Positions 26,816-35,280 of a DNA stretch of 41,245 nucleotides are shown in pieces; within the stretch, counting starts at the first letter, position 1; each line of letters opens with the position of its first letter. The stretch is from Candidatus Gastranaerophilales bacterium (GTDB lineage: Bacteria; Cyanobacteriota; Vampirovibrionia; Gastranaerophilales; Gastranaerophilaceae), in NCBI GenBank assembly GCA_944322855.1, contig CALUQG010000017.1, positions 1 to 41,245 on the forward strand, read 5' to 3'. The notes under the pieces were generated by a model that was not told where the DNA came from, made no database searches, and saw nothing but the letters and a program-made list of their open reading frames with translations. A program made the position numbers and the translations under genes.

Positions 26816-29677
26816 TTAGCTTGGATTAATAACCTTAAATTCAGAAAGTACATCCAGATACTTATCAATCGGGCCATTTTTAACGAGCCAGCCGTGATCA
26901 GTTTCTATTGATGATTTCAGCATTTTCGCAAAACGCGTTTTATCTTCAAAAATTTCTGAAGCTTTCATAAATATTTTACCTAAATTTTCTCCGTTGATTT
27001 TTACTGCATCAATGCTTGAATCAAATCTATGCTGATATTTTACAAACAGGGCATTTAATTCATCGGTTAGATTTGCAGTTAAGCCTCCGACTTCGTTAAT
27101 TACCGGGATAGAACCGTTAAATTTGGCATTTTCTTTATGAACAAGGCCAAAAGGCTCAAACCAGCTGGGCATTGGAGTAAAGTCTGCCATCATTTTGCAG
27201 CCGTTGTATCTGCCCGGTTCAGAGAAAAGGCTTGCGGCCACCAACCTTTTTGCTGCTTCAGGATTTGTTTTTGCAAGTTCCTTTTTAGCATCAAGGAAGA
27301 AATTCATATATTTTGGATCTGCGCCGATACCTTGAATATAGAATACCGGATAGTTTTTTCCTTTGTAATTTTTGTAAAATTCAAGTATTGCTTTTGCATA
27401 GATATCAACACCTTTTTGATCTTCAATCCTTCCGGCAAGAGCATAAACAGGAGTGTTTGCTGTAACACCGGTTAAATCTGTTTGTTCAGGCATGTATAAT
27501 TTCATCGGGTTGTCTTTTCCTGCAGAATTTTTGGCAAGCTCAACTTCTTTTACAACTTTATTAACCAGATATACCTCTTTATTATGATTATGCCATTCAA
27601 GTATATCGACATCCTTTGAATAAGGAATTATTGAATTTTCCGGCAATTGCAAATCCTTTTCCATTGTTCTTGCAACTTTTGAAGATAAAATATTATTTGA
27701 AGTATCACATCCGTTGTTTATTCCAATCAAAGTCTTCTTATCTGTTACTGCAGCCGTATTTAACTTAAGTTTGTGCACAATACTTTTTACGTGGTCAAGA
27801 TTTTCAAATTCAAACATTCTGGCTCTCATTTTGAAAATATCGTGTACACTTCCGCCAAATCCGCTATGAGTTGCAATATCTTTTGAATATTGTTCAGAAA
27901 CAGGGATTAATATATCAGAATAACTTGCAGCCATCATTTGCGGATTTACGTCTTTGCCAGTCATCATTGCATTCCACAAATATTGAGGAAGTCCGGGTAA
28001 ATCATTTACAACAGCTGTGTCAGGCATATATGCATTTTCGACAATTTTAGCTGCGTGTTCACCAAACATAATATTAAACATTCTTTCCTGACTAAATCCC
28101 ACACTTCCTTTGTATTCAACATTGTGAAGTATAGTCATAATCGGAAGATTTTGTATTTTGTCAGCCTTTTGAGGATCCATACCGTAATATTTTTTTACAG
28201 TCGTAAGCTGACGCAAAATAGCTGAGATAGGCCCTGTATGCCAATCATTTCCAATTATTGCATCTGCAGATAATTTAATATAGTCTTTCTGAGGTAATTT
28301 TGTTTTAGGGTTTATTATGACATTTCCGGCTTCATCAACTTTATCCAATGCTTTTAAAACGAATTCACTTTCATCACTTCTATACAGTTGTTCTGTAAAG
28401 AATTTTGAGAAGTAGGTCATTCTTTCTGTTTCACCTGAAGATAGCGTATCATTTCTGTATAAATTAAATTTCTCACCTTCGTTAAGTTTACGGGCTGAAA
28501 GGTCAAACTTCTTTGAATCATAGAACACTGTTCTGTATTTTCCATATGCCTCTATTTCTTTTGTTTCCTGGTTTTGAAAGATTTTAACAAAATCAGTTTC
28601 ATATACCTGTCCGTCTTTCAACGCTTTGGCAACCTGTTTTCTTATATCTTTTGAAAGCCTGTTTCTAAGTGTTTTGTAATCGACAGGAGCTTCCATCAAA
28701 TCTGTTATATAAACATTGACTTTTTCCTGTATAATATTTTTTTCTGTATGTATAGGTATAGTCATTTCCTGTACTTTATTCAGGGTCGCAAGAATTTCTG
28801 TTTTTGTGCCCTTGGGATCAATTATTTTTCGTACATACTCATATTGCCCCTCAAATTTCCCTGTTGTCGGAGAAATTTTTGCGACTTTTGAATAAAATTG
28901 GTTTTGTGCCACCTGACCTGTATAAAGAGGTGTATCAAGTATCATTGCACCATTTTGGCGGCCATTTAGAACTGCAGCAAGGTTTGAAGCAATATCTTTC
29001 GGTACAACGGCCATACCGCCTGCTTTGCTAAAAGGAACAAGCTCGGAGGTGGGCATTCTTACTATAGAAAATCTCGGTGGAGTATTATTCCGTTCAACAA
29101 GTCCGAAAATACGTTTTGTTGATTCCGTTCTTAGGGTATTTCGCATCTGTTCTTCTACTTTACCGGTTATTTCGCTGACAATTGTGCCAAGGTTCATTTC
29201 AACACCGAATACGTTAACTTTTCTTGTTTGATAAATTCCGGGTACTTCAAAATTCGGCTTTGGAAGGCTGTCTATCCTGTAGTTTATATTTTTTACAGAA
29301 TTTTCGGAATTTGCAGCTGCATTTTTTATTTCACCTTTCAAATCGTTAATGTTTTTGTTCACACCGTTTTGTACATTTTCTATTCTGGATGAAAAACTTT
29401 GCATCTGGCTATTCAGTTTTGTAAGAGCCTTAGTAACAGTCTTTGTCGATTTTAAATTTTTTCTTAATGCTATCCCTGCAACCCCAAGAGAAGCTAAAGC
29501 AACGGCTGAAGTGACATAAAATGCATTTTTCACGTTTTTAATGTCAGTGTTGTTGGTATAATTTTTATTGGTATAGCTGTTCTGAGGCTGTGCAGCCGGA
29601 GTCTGCACCAAGTTTTGATTAAATCCGCTTTTTAGCAGACTTTCACCCGAGAAAGAAATTTTTTTAATTGCACACAT
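26816..29677 (-). CDS. Glycogen synthase-like (GT5) protein with long membrane-anchored N-terminus (953 aa)
   Basis: The catalytic parts resemble bacterial glycogen/starch synthases (GT5, GT-B fold). FSKAGGMAVVPKDI (216-229) corresponds to the KxGGL nucleotide-sugar loop, and the C-terminal domain has AGRIEDQKGVDIY (748-760) and MPSWFEPFGLVHKEN (836-850), the family's E-x7-E region. GlgA is normally about 480 aa; this protein is twice that. It adds an N-terminal extension with a hydrophobic segment (52-71) and a coiled coil (84-135), and large insertions between the glycosyltransferase halves. It may act on a membrane-linked glucan or have lost activity; the conserved loops favour an active enzyme. 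AAGGGGAT precedes the ATG, behind a strong promoter and structured leader. Confidence 0.75.
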   Translation of the reverse strand: MCAIKKISFSGESLLKSGFNQNLVQTPAAQPQNSYTNKNYTNNTDIKNVKNAFYVTSAVALASLGVAGIALRKNLKSTKTVTKALTKLNSQMQSFSSRIENVQNGVNKNINDLKGEIKNAAANSENSVKNINYRIDSLPKPNFEVPGIYQTRKVNVFGVEMNLGTIVSEITGKVEEQMRNTLRTESTKRIFGLVERNNTPPRFSIVRMPTSELVPFSKAGGMAVVPKDIASNLAAVLNGRQNGAMILDTPLYTGQVAQNQFYSKVAKISPTTGKFEGQYEYVRKIIDPKGTKTEILATLNKVQEMTIPIHTEKNIIQEKVNVYITDLMEAPVDYKTLRNRLSKDIRKQVAKALKDGQVYETDFVKIFQNQETKEIEAYGKYRTVFYDSKKFDLSARKLNEGEKFNLYRNDTLSSGETERMTYFSKFFTEQLYRSDESEFVLKALDKVDEAGNVIINPKTKLPQKDYIKLSADAIIGNDWHTGPISAILRQLTTVKKYYGMDPQKADKIQNLPIMTILHNVEYKGSVGFSQERMFNIMFGEHAAKIVENAYMPDTAVVNDLPGLPQYLWNAMMTGKDVNPQMMAASYSDILIPVSEQYSKDIATHSGFGGSVHDIFKMRARMFEFENLDHVKSIVHKLKLNTAAVTDKKTLIGINNGCDTSNNILSSKVARTMEKDLQLPENSIIPYSKDVDILEWHNHNKEVYLVNKVVKEVELAKNSAGKDNPMKLYMPEQTDLTGVTANTPVYALAGRIEDQKGVDIYAKAILEFYKNYKGKNYPVFYIQGIGADPKYMNFFLDAKKELAKTNPEAAKRLVAASLFSEPGRYNGCKMMADFTPMPSWFEPFGLVHKENAKFNGSIPVINEVGGLTANLTDELNALFVKYQHRFDSSIDAVKINGENLGKIFMKASEIFEDKTRFAKMLKSSIETDHGWLVKNGPIDKYLDVLSEFKVINPS

Positions 29678-29722
29678 TTTTATATCCCCTTTTTATTACA
29701 CACAAAAATTGCACAAAACCTG

Positions 29723-29819
29723 CACCGCAAATCATAGCGGTGTATTCTGCCGCAAAAAGGCAGACAGAATTACTTTATCTAAAATGCAGTAAATAAATTT
29801 GTGATTAAAAGCAAATCAC
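29723..29819 (-). promoter_or_regulatory. Structured 5' leader of the glycogen-synthase-like gene
   Basis: Between the promoter and the start codon the transcript has a leader of about 140 nt with three hairpins: GTGATT/AATCAC (29801-29819), TCTGCC/GGCAGA (29746-29764) and CACCGC/GCGGTG (29723-29742). None is followed by a T-run, so a plain terminator is unlikely. I do not recognise a known riboswitch; it may regulate translation or stability. Confidence 0.5.
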
Positions 29820-29825
29820 ATTTTG

Positions 29826-29855
29826 ATTATAGTTAGAAACATGTTTTTTTGTCAA
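29826..29855 (-). promoter_or_regulatory. Strong sigma-70-type promoter of the glycogen-synthase-like gene
   Basis: On the minus strand, a perfect TTGACA (29855-29850) and perfect TATAAT (29831-29826) are 18 bp apart. Transcription would start near 29819, giving a leader of about 140 nt before the ATG at 29677. It is the best consensus promoter in the window. Confidence 0.8.
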
Positions 29856-29956
29856 TTCGTACACATGATTATATTCAATTTTTGACTTTACTATTTGTCA
29901 TGTTTTTACGAAAATATACTTGTAATGTACGGATAGTATATAAGAAGAGGTGTATT

Positions 29957-31162
29957 ATGAAAAAATCAGTTCATGATTTAGGAGACATTAAAGGTAAAAG
30001 AGCTCTTGTTCGTGTAGACGTTAATGTTCCGATGGACGAAAACAAAAATGTTACAGATGACACAAGAATTAGAGCAATTCTGCCGACAGTTCAATTTTTG
30101 AAAGATAAAGGTGCAAAAATTATTCTTATGGCTCACCTTGGAAGACCAAAAGGCGAATGGAAAGTTGATGAATTTTCGTTGGAACCTGTTGCAAAATATC
30201 TTTCTAAAGTATTGGGTGAAGATGTATTGTTTGTAAAATCACCTGTAGGCGAAGGCGCAGACAAAGAACTTGAAGCTTTGAAAGACGGACAAGTTGCTTT
30301 ACTTGAAAACATAAGATTCTATAAAGCAGAAGAAGCAAAAGACGATGATATGACTTTTGCTAACGAACTTGCAAAATTAGGTGACTTCTATGTAAATGAC
30401 GCATTTGGCGCTGCACACAGAAATCATACATCAACTGCAAAACTTGCAAAAGTATTGAAACCTGCTGTTTCAGGTTTGTTGATGGAAAAAGAAATCAGAT
30501 GCCTTTCTCAAGCATTGGATAATCCTGTAAGACCGTTCACTGCAGTTGTTGGTGGTGCTAAAGTGTCTTCTAAAATCGGTGTTTTGGAAAACTTGATCGA
30601 TAAAGTTGATAACTTGATTATCGGCGGCGGTATGGCTTACACATTTGTAAAAGCTAACGGCGGTAAAATCGGTAACTCTATCTGTGAAGATGACCAGATG
30701 GATGTAGCAAAAGCTATTGAAAAGAAAGCTGCTGACAAAGGTGTAAAAATCGTTATGGCAACTGATGTTCTTGCTGCAGACGATTTTTCAGGCAAGGGTA
30801 CAAACAAAGTTGTTCCTGTCGATCAGATACCTGACGGTTTTGAAGGTGTAGATGCAGGCCCTGAAACTCAAAAAGCTTTTGCTGATGTTATCAAAAATTC
30901 CAAAACTATTTTGATGAATGGCCCTGTTGGTGCTTTTGAAAATCCTGTATTTGCAGAAGGCACAAAGGCTGTATTAAAAGCAATTGTCGAAGCTACTAAA
31001 AACGGTGCTGTTTCTGTTATCGGCGGCGGTGATTCTGTTTCTGCTGCTAAACAGTTCTGCAAAGCAGAAGACTTCACTCACGTTTCTACAGGCGGCGGTG
31101 CTTCATTGGAATTTATCGAAGGTAAAGTACTACCCGGAGTTGCTGCACTAGACGACAAGTAA
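29957..31162 (+). CDS. pgk: Phosphoglycerate kinase
   Basis: This 401-aa glycolytic enzyme transfers phosphate from 1,3-bisphosphoglycerate to ADP. The substrate site is RVDVNVPMDENKNVTDDTRI near residues 19-38, followed by LMAHLGRPKG, LLENIRFYKAEE and DFYVNDAFGAAHRNHTS. The nucleotide side has VVGGAKVSSKIGVLENLI, GGGMAYTF, MNGPVGAFE and GGGDSVSA. The ATG at 29957 follows AAGAAGAGG; an upstream in-frame ATG at 29849 would add 36 residues not found in the family and is rejected. It is divergent from the glycogen-synthase-like gene. A terminator follows. Confidence 0.97.
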   Translation: MKKSVHDLGDIKGKRALVRVDVNVPMDENKNVTDDTRIRAILPTVQFLKDKGAKIILMAHLGRPKGEWKVDEFSLEPVAKYLSKVLGEDVLFVKSPVGEGADKELEALKDGQVALLENIRFYKAEEAKDDDMTFANELAKLGDFYVNDAFGAAHRNHTSTAKLAKVLKPAVSGLLMEKEIRCLSQALDNPVRPFTAVVGGAKVSSKIGVLENLIDKVDNLIIGGGMAYTFVKANGGKIGNSICEDDQMDVAKAIEKKAADKGVKIVMATDVLAADDFSGKGTNKVVPVDQIPDGFEGVDAGPETQKAFADVIKNSKTILMNGPVGAFENPVFAEGTKAVLKAIVEATKNGAVSVIGGGDSVSAAKQFCKAEDFTHVSTGGGASLEFIEGKVLPGVAALDDK

Positions 31163-31188
31163 TCAATATTTGATAAAAATATTTGATA

Positions 31189-31227
31189 AAAACAGTCTTT
31201 TGATTTTTTCAAAAGACTGTTTTTTAT
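31189..31227 (+). terminator. Rho-independent terminator (bidirectional)
   Basis: Arms at 31189-31203 (core AACAGTCTTTTGA) and 31209-31223 (core TCAAAAGACTGTT) are followed by T residues. It lies between pgk and the convergent Hsp20-like gene and can serve both. Confidence 0.9.
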
Positions 31228-31241
31228 TTGAAAATTACTAT

Positions 31242-31787
31242 TTAATCATCTATCGGCAGTGTTATTATATATTTGTTTTTTATTTTTTCTTTTGTTATTT
31301 TGCTTTCATCAATTTTGTCCGGCAGTACAAAACTCTGGGAAAAAGCATACAACTTTTCGGAATTGTGTTTGTTTTTTTCGCTGGCTGCTTTAATTTTTAT
31401 CTGATTTCCGTCAACAGTTAATTCTACATTTTTGGGATTGTTATCAAACGGTTTTAGGTTAACAATCATTTTATAACTGTCAGTTGCATCATCTTTGTAA
31501 GTTTCGACAGGGCTCTTAAGTGCCATCATTGCAGAATTATGCATAGGAAAAGCACTCATTTCGTTAAACATTCTGTCTTGTTCTCTCATAATCCTGTCAA
31601 TATTTTCAATTGGTGCAGACGGGATGTAATAAGCATGTCTCATCTGATCTAACACATAATAAACGGCAAGATAACAAGCAAGAAAAACAGCAAGCAGTAC
31701 CAATGCAAGCTTCAACATATAATCAGTTTTTGATGAATGGTAATGTTTTTCGTAATCTTGTTCATTACGTTCTTTGTTGTCGTCCAT
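31242..31787 (-). CDS. Membrane-anchored Hsp20 / alpha-crystallin-like protein
   Basis: The 181-aa protein starts with a charged cytosolic-type segment (1-23), has one hydrophobic helix (24-46), and ends with an alpha-crystallin-like domain (about 95-181): DSYKMIVNLKPFD, VELTVDGNQIKIKA and the late strand YAFSQSFVLPDKIDESKI followed by NKYIITLPI. Small heat-shock proteins normally prevent aggregation in the cytoplasm and have no membrane helix, so this one would hold its chaperone domain at the membrane, probably on the outer face. The start at 31787 is chosen because AAGGGGGGA lies just before it, in preference to an upstream ATG at 31835. No typical CIRCE or HAIR operator was seen. Confidence 0.7.
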   Translation of the reverse strand: MDDNKERNEQDYEKHYHSSKTDYMLKLALVLLAVFLACYLAVYYVLDQMRHAYYIPSAPIENIDRIMREQDRMFNEMSAFPMHNSAMMALKSPVETYKDDATDSYKMIVNLKPFDNNPKNVELTVDGNQIKIKAASEKNKHNSEKLYAFSQSFVLPDKIDESKITKEKIKNKYIITLPIDD

Positions 31788-31854
31788 AAAGTCCCCCCTT
31801 AATTCAATAATATTACCAATTTTGTTCGGGTTCATAAACTTTTTTATTCAACAA

Positions 31855-32652
31855 TCAGACAAAGTTGTCAGGTAATATTTTTTTCAGATTAACAATAATA
31901 TCATTCAATATAACCAATTTTTGGTTATCCGGAACTGAAAGCAGTTTTCTTATATTTTCTTCAAACTTATCAGGCAAAATTTTACAATGATTTTGTGCAT
32001 ACTTAATCATTCTTTTTTCTCCTGGGTGAAAAATTTCATTAAGTGCAAAAATTATATCAAAATAACTTGCTAAAAATGCAGTAATACGATGATTTACACT
32101 AACTGTATCATCTCTTTTTAGTGCGAATTCAATCTGATGAAGATATGAAGCAGACTGTTTGTCGCAAAGCAGCATTAAATTACGCTTGATTATATTGTTT
32201 TTTAATTCTTCCGGATACCCTTTTGAAATCTTATTTTTCAAATCCAAAAACCAGTTATTTCTGTCAAAAAGTATTTTGGAAGTATAAACATTATGCAAAA
32301 AACATGTTGAATACCCGTTTGAAGCAAAATGTTTACAGTATACATTATCTATACAACCCGATATCCAATCCGTATTTCTGAACATAAAATCTAATCCGGT
32401 CTTGTTATCTTTTAATATCCATTCATCACCTGTTTCAAAATAGCGATTATCAATCTCATATTTAAAAGCATAATTTTCAGCTAGTTTAGTACGAAAATCT
32501 ACAGGAATTTCTTTTTCAGAATAGATGTAAATGTCATAATCAGAAAGCATATCATTCTGATTAGATGTTCTGGAACCTGAAAGGACAACAGCCTTAATAG
32601 TATCAATGACAGAGTATTCCAAAGCTATTTCTTTTAAAATTTTATCATCCAT
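31855..32652 (-). CDS. Nucleotidyltransferase-fold protein with DUF4037-like C-terminus
   Basis: This 265-aa protein belongs to the MNT/aminoglycoside-nucleotidyltransferase superfamily. The catalytic motif is LSGSRTSNQNDMLSDYDIYI, with Gly-Ser at 26-27 and aspartates 38 and 40; a third acidic residue is likely in TGLDFMFRN. The C-terminal half is helical with HQIEFALKRDD, as in DUF4037/AadE-like proteins. It could adenylylate a small molecule, possibly an aminoglycoside, but this is not shown by the sequence. A strong GGAGG precedes the ATG. It is divergent from the half-TolC pair. Confidence 0.75.
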   Translation of the reverse strand: MDDKILKEIALEYSVIDTIKAVVLSGSRTSNQNDMLSDYDIYIYSEKEIPVDFRTKLAENYAFKYEIDNRYFETGDEWILKDNKTGLDFMFRNTDWISGCIDNVYCKHFASNGYSTCFLHNVYTSKILFDRNNWFLDLKNKISKGYPEELKNNIIKRNLMLLCDKQSASYLHQIEFALKRDDTVSVNHRITAFLASYFDIIFALNEIFHPGEKRMIKYAQNHCKILPDKFEENIRKLLSVPDNQKLVILNDIIVNLKKILPDNFV

Positions 32653-32734
32653 TTTAGACCTCCTGTTTACACTTTATTTTACAATACAATTTTTAAATTT
32701 TCTTCACCTTTATTATGTGTTATAAAGTAAGTAT

Positions 32735-33616
32735 ATGAAAATGTTAATTGCTGTAATTTTTATATTTTTATCATTAACAGGCTGTTCTTTTGCCGGTGAA
32801 ATAAGTCTGAAAAATGCTGCTGAACAAAAAATAGAATACACACCAAAAGTAAATAAAGACACAAAAGAGCTTACCCTTAACGAGGATAAAGCCATACAAG
32901 AAATAGTAAAACTACAGCAGCAAAAAGATATTGAAGATATTGATATGCTCTGGAAAGCGACTATAGAAAATAACAGCATAATTAAATTTGCAATGAAAAA
33001 ACTTTCAATTCCTCCTGAGCAGCAAAGATATCACTCGTCTGTCCTGGCAAAATCGGTATCCGCACTTGTTAACGGTGCTTCATTTATACCGGCAATGTTC
33101 GGAGCTGATTATATGGTTCAATCAGCTGCTTATGCAACAGGCCGTCTTGCTAATAACTATATTGCAAAAAATAATAACCCTAAAGAAGTTCCATTAACCG
33201 ATACAGAGCTAATCGAGCTGGCAGGAATGATTGAAGCACTGCAGGACCAGATAATTAACTCGTATTACAACTACAAAATGGCTTTGACACAGGTAAAAGA
33301 TACCAGACAGAGACTTGTTCTTTACAATAAAAATTATGCAAACGCTTTAAGAACAGGAAATAAGATGGAAATAATAGTTTCCGGTTCATTGTATGATGAT
33401 TTGCTTTTTGATGAGTTTCAACAAATGAACCTTGCTCGTAAATATCAAATGGATCTGGAAAGACTCGCAGGTAAAAAAACTGTTCAAAATCTAAATCTTT
33501 ATCAATATGCATTTAAAAATGAGCTTTTTTCGCAAAAAAATTCATTACAAAATGACAGAAAAATAGCACTTCCTAAATCTGCAAAAGAAAAAAATAATCA
33601 AGGAGGTGCAAAATGA
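32735..33616 (+). CDS. Half-length TolC-like exported protein A
   Basis: The 293-aa protein starts with a signal sequence containing a possible lipobox (LTGCSFA), so it may be a lipoprotein. The rest is helical: EDIDMLWKATIENNSIIKFAM (about 69-89), a glycine/alanine-rich segment, then IEALQDQIINSYYNYKMALTQV and the closing helices YANALRTGN and MDLERLAG. This is the pattern of one TolC-type repeat (outer membrane efflux protein), but TolC normally has two repeats and about 450 residues. It overlaps the next gene by ATGA and shares its helical plan. The two may act together, but the pore function is inferred and needs structural comparison. Confidence 0.6.
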   Translation: MKMLIAVIFIFLSLTGCSFAGEISLKNAAEQKIEYTPKVNKDTKELTLNEDKAIQEIVKLQQQKDIEDIDMLWKATIENNSIIKFAMKKLSIPPEQQRYHSSVLAKSVSALVNGASFIPAMFGADYMVQSAAYATGRLANNYIAKNNNPKEVPLTDTELIELAGMIEALQDQIINSYYNYKMALTQVKDTRQRLVLYNKNYANALRTGNKMEIIVSGSLYDDLLFDEFQQMNLARKYQMDLERLAGKKTVQNLNLYQYAFKNELFSQKNSLQNDRKIALPKSAKEKNNQGGAK

Positions 33617-34512
33617 TAAGAAAAAGTATACTAATTGCATCTATTTGGATCTTGTTTAGCAATTCTAATTGTTTTGCAATTAATCTCAATGAATTATCTT
33701 CTCCTATGCCGCCGGCAAACAGGCTCGGTGTTGGAAGTACACCGGAAAATATTTACCAGGTTAAAAAAACTGAAAAAAAGATAAATTCAAGAGAAGCAAA
33801 TCTCGATAAAAGCAGTGAAAATGTAAAAGATATTACTTATGCTGATTTAAGCTTGAAAAAAATAGCAAAAGAAATAAGCGATGAAAGTGAACTCGAAGCA
33901 GATACAGTACTCGAGGATATAAAACTTTTGTGGGTCGGTGCTGCACAAAATAGCGAGACTGTCAGATTTATTGTTTACAAACTTTCAAATCCTGACGAAG
34001 ATAAGCCTAAAGAAAGTATTGTAAAAAAAATTATCCAGCCTATTTCTACAGTGGGAAGTCTTGCAGGACTCGGTATAGGTAATCCTGTTGCAGCCATTTC
34101 TTCAATTATGGGCAGCAGCATGCTGGGTACGATGTCGATTGATGACAAAGATTTAAACTACAAATTTTCTAAAGTAAATGATGCCGACATGATTGTTCTC
34201 ATAAGAAAAATTGAAGAGCTCCAGCGTAAAATAGTAAACTACTATTTTGATTACATGTCTGCACGTGCAGCACTGATTAAATCAGATGAAATTGTTGCAA
34301 AAAGAAGAAACACTTTTCTAAATTCTGAAAATATGTCCGATGATCAGGTAATAATGATAGATTCGTTTTACCGTGAAGCATTGAACAAACAAAGCAAGCT
34401 GCGTTCGGACTTTCTGTCCACACGTTCAGCACTTGAACAAATTGTAGGAATGGATGTGCTTGCTCAATTTGAAGAGATTATAACAAAAAGGGAACAAAAA
34501 AATAGGAAATAA
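33613..34512 (+). CDS. Half-length TolC-like exported protein B
   Basis: The 299-aa protein has an N-terminal signal peptide (MIRKSILIASIWILFSNSN, cleavage near CFA) and the same helical plan as its upstream neighbour: EDIKLLWVGAAQNSETVRFIV, a glycine-rich middle with LAGLGIGNPVAAISSIMG, then IEELQRKIVNYYFDYMSARAAL and a closing LEQIVG helix. The pair therefore looks like a duplicated gene. Its ATG sits inside the stop of protein A and is preceded by a perfect AAGGAGGTG, so the two are coupled and should be made in equal amounts. An inner-membrane transporter partner is not in the window. Terminator follows. Confidence 0.6.
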   Translation: MIRKSILIASIWILFSNSNCFAINLNELSSPMPPANRLGVGSTPENIYQVKKTEKKINSREANLDKSSENVKDITYADLSLKKIAKEISDESELEADTVLEDIKLLWVGAAQNSETVRFIVYKLSNPDEDKPKESIVKKIIQPISTVGSLAGLGIGNPVAAISSIMGSSMLGTMSIDDKDLNYKFSKVNDADMIVLIRKIEELQRKIVNYYFDYMSARAALIKSDEIVAKRRNTFLNSENMSDDQVIMIDSFYREALNKQSKLRSDFLSTRSALEQIVGMDVLAQFEEIITKREQKNRK

Positions 34513-34517
34513 AAAAT

Positions 34518-34556
34518 AAAAGAACCCCTCTATTAGAATAGAAGGGCTCTTTATTA
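34518..34556 (+). terminator. Rho-independent terminator between convergent genes
   Basis: An inverted repeat with arms roughly AAAGAACCCCTCTATT and ATAGAAGGGCTCTTT (a few mismatches) followed by T-rich sequence. It lies between half-TolC protein B and the convergent rubrerythrin gene. Confidence 0.7.
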
Positions 34557-34586
34557 TTTAAAACTTTATTATTTTAAAAGCAGTTT

Positions 34587-35132
34587 CTATGAAAAATATC
34601 TTTTCAACAAACCTGCGAAAGCCTGACCATGACGTGCTTCGTCTTTGCACATTTCATGAACTGTATCATGAATAGCATCAAGGTTAAGTTCTTTTGCTCT
34701 TGTTGCAATAGCTTTTTTAGCTGCACAGGCACCTGATTCAGCTTCAACACGCATTTCAAGATTTTTCTTAGTAGAATTTGTAACAACTTCACCCAGAAGT
34801 TCAGCAAATTTTGCTGCGTGTTCAGCTTCTTCAAAAGCAATTCTTTTATATGCTTCAGCAACTTCAGGATAGCCCTCTCTATCAGCCTGTCTGCTCATTG
34901 CAAGGTACATACCTACTTCTGTACATTCGCCGAGGAAGTGATCTTTCAAACCTTGTTTTACTTCTGCGTCAACGTCAGCGCCAACTCCTATTCTGTGTTC
35001 ATCTGCCCAGCCTTGAGGACCGTCTTCAACTTTATTAAATTTTTCGGGGCCTACACCACACATAGGGCATTTTGCAGGAGGATTATCTCCTTCATATACA
35101 TAACCGCATACTGAACATACGAATTTTGCCAT
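34587..35132 (-). CDS. Rubrerythrin (reverse type, N-terminal rubredoxin domain)
   Basis: This 181-aa non-haem iron protein reduces hydrogen peroxide in anaerobes. The rubredoxin domain comes first, with [10 protein letters not shown] (6-15) and CPMCGVG (22-28) binding one iron. The ferritin-like diiron domain follows, with [20 protein letters not shown] and EARHGQAF as ligand helices. This order is the reverse of classical rubrerythrin and matches the oxygen-induced reverse rubrerythrins of clostridia. A strong promoter with operator-like palindromes precedes it and suggests induction by oxidative stress. AGAGG precedes the ATG. The gene stands alone. Confidence 0.93.
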   Translation of the reverse strand: MAKFVCSVCGYVYEGDNPPAKCPMCGVGPEKFNKVEDGPQGWADEHRIGVGADVDAEVKQGLKDHFLGECTEVGMYLAMSRQADREGYPEVAEAYKRIAFEEAEHAAKFAELLGEVVTNSTKKNLEMRVEAESGACAAKKAIATRAKELNLDAIHDTVHEMCKDEARHGQAFAGLLKRYFS

Positions 35133-35185
35133 AATTTACCTCTTTCTTTTTAATACCATATTCTCACTTTGGAGTACTTTCTCTA

Positions 35186-35219
35186 TTCTTAATAAGAACC
35201 ATTCTTAATAAGCTTATTA
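35186..35219 (-). promoter_or_regulatory. Tandem operator-like palindromes at the rubrerythrin start site
   Basis: Two palindromes lie one after the other: TTCTTAATAAGAA (35186-35198) and TAATAAGCTTATTA (35206-35219). The word ATTCTTAATAAG is common to both, 16 bp apart. The second overlaps the -10 element, and the first lies just downstream of the expected transcription start. This is a good place for a repressor. A PerR/Fur-type peroxide sensor would fit the gene's role, but the sequence is not a textbook Per box. Confidence 0.6.
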
Positions 35220-35244
35220 TAACTTCAATTTTTTATTTGTGCAA
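35216..35244 (-). promoter_or_regulatory. Strong promoter of the rubrerythrin gene
   Basis: On the minus strand, TTGCAC (35244-35239), exactly 17 bp, and TATAAT (35221-35216). Transcription would start near 35209, leaving a leader of about 75 nt before the ATG at 35132. Confidence 0.8.
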
Positions 35245-35280
35245 GTACTTTTTATAATTTGTATTAAAATATTAATATCA

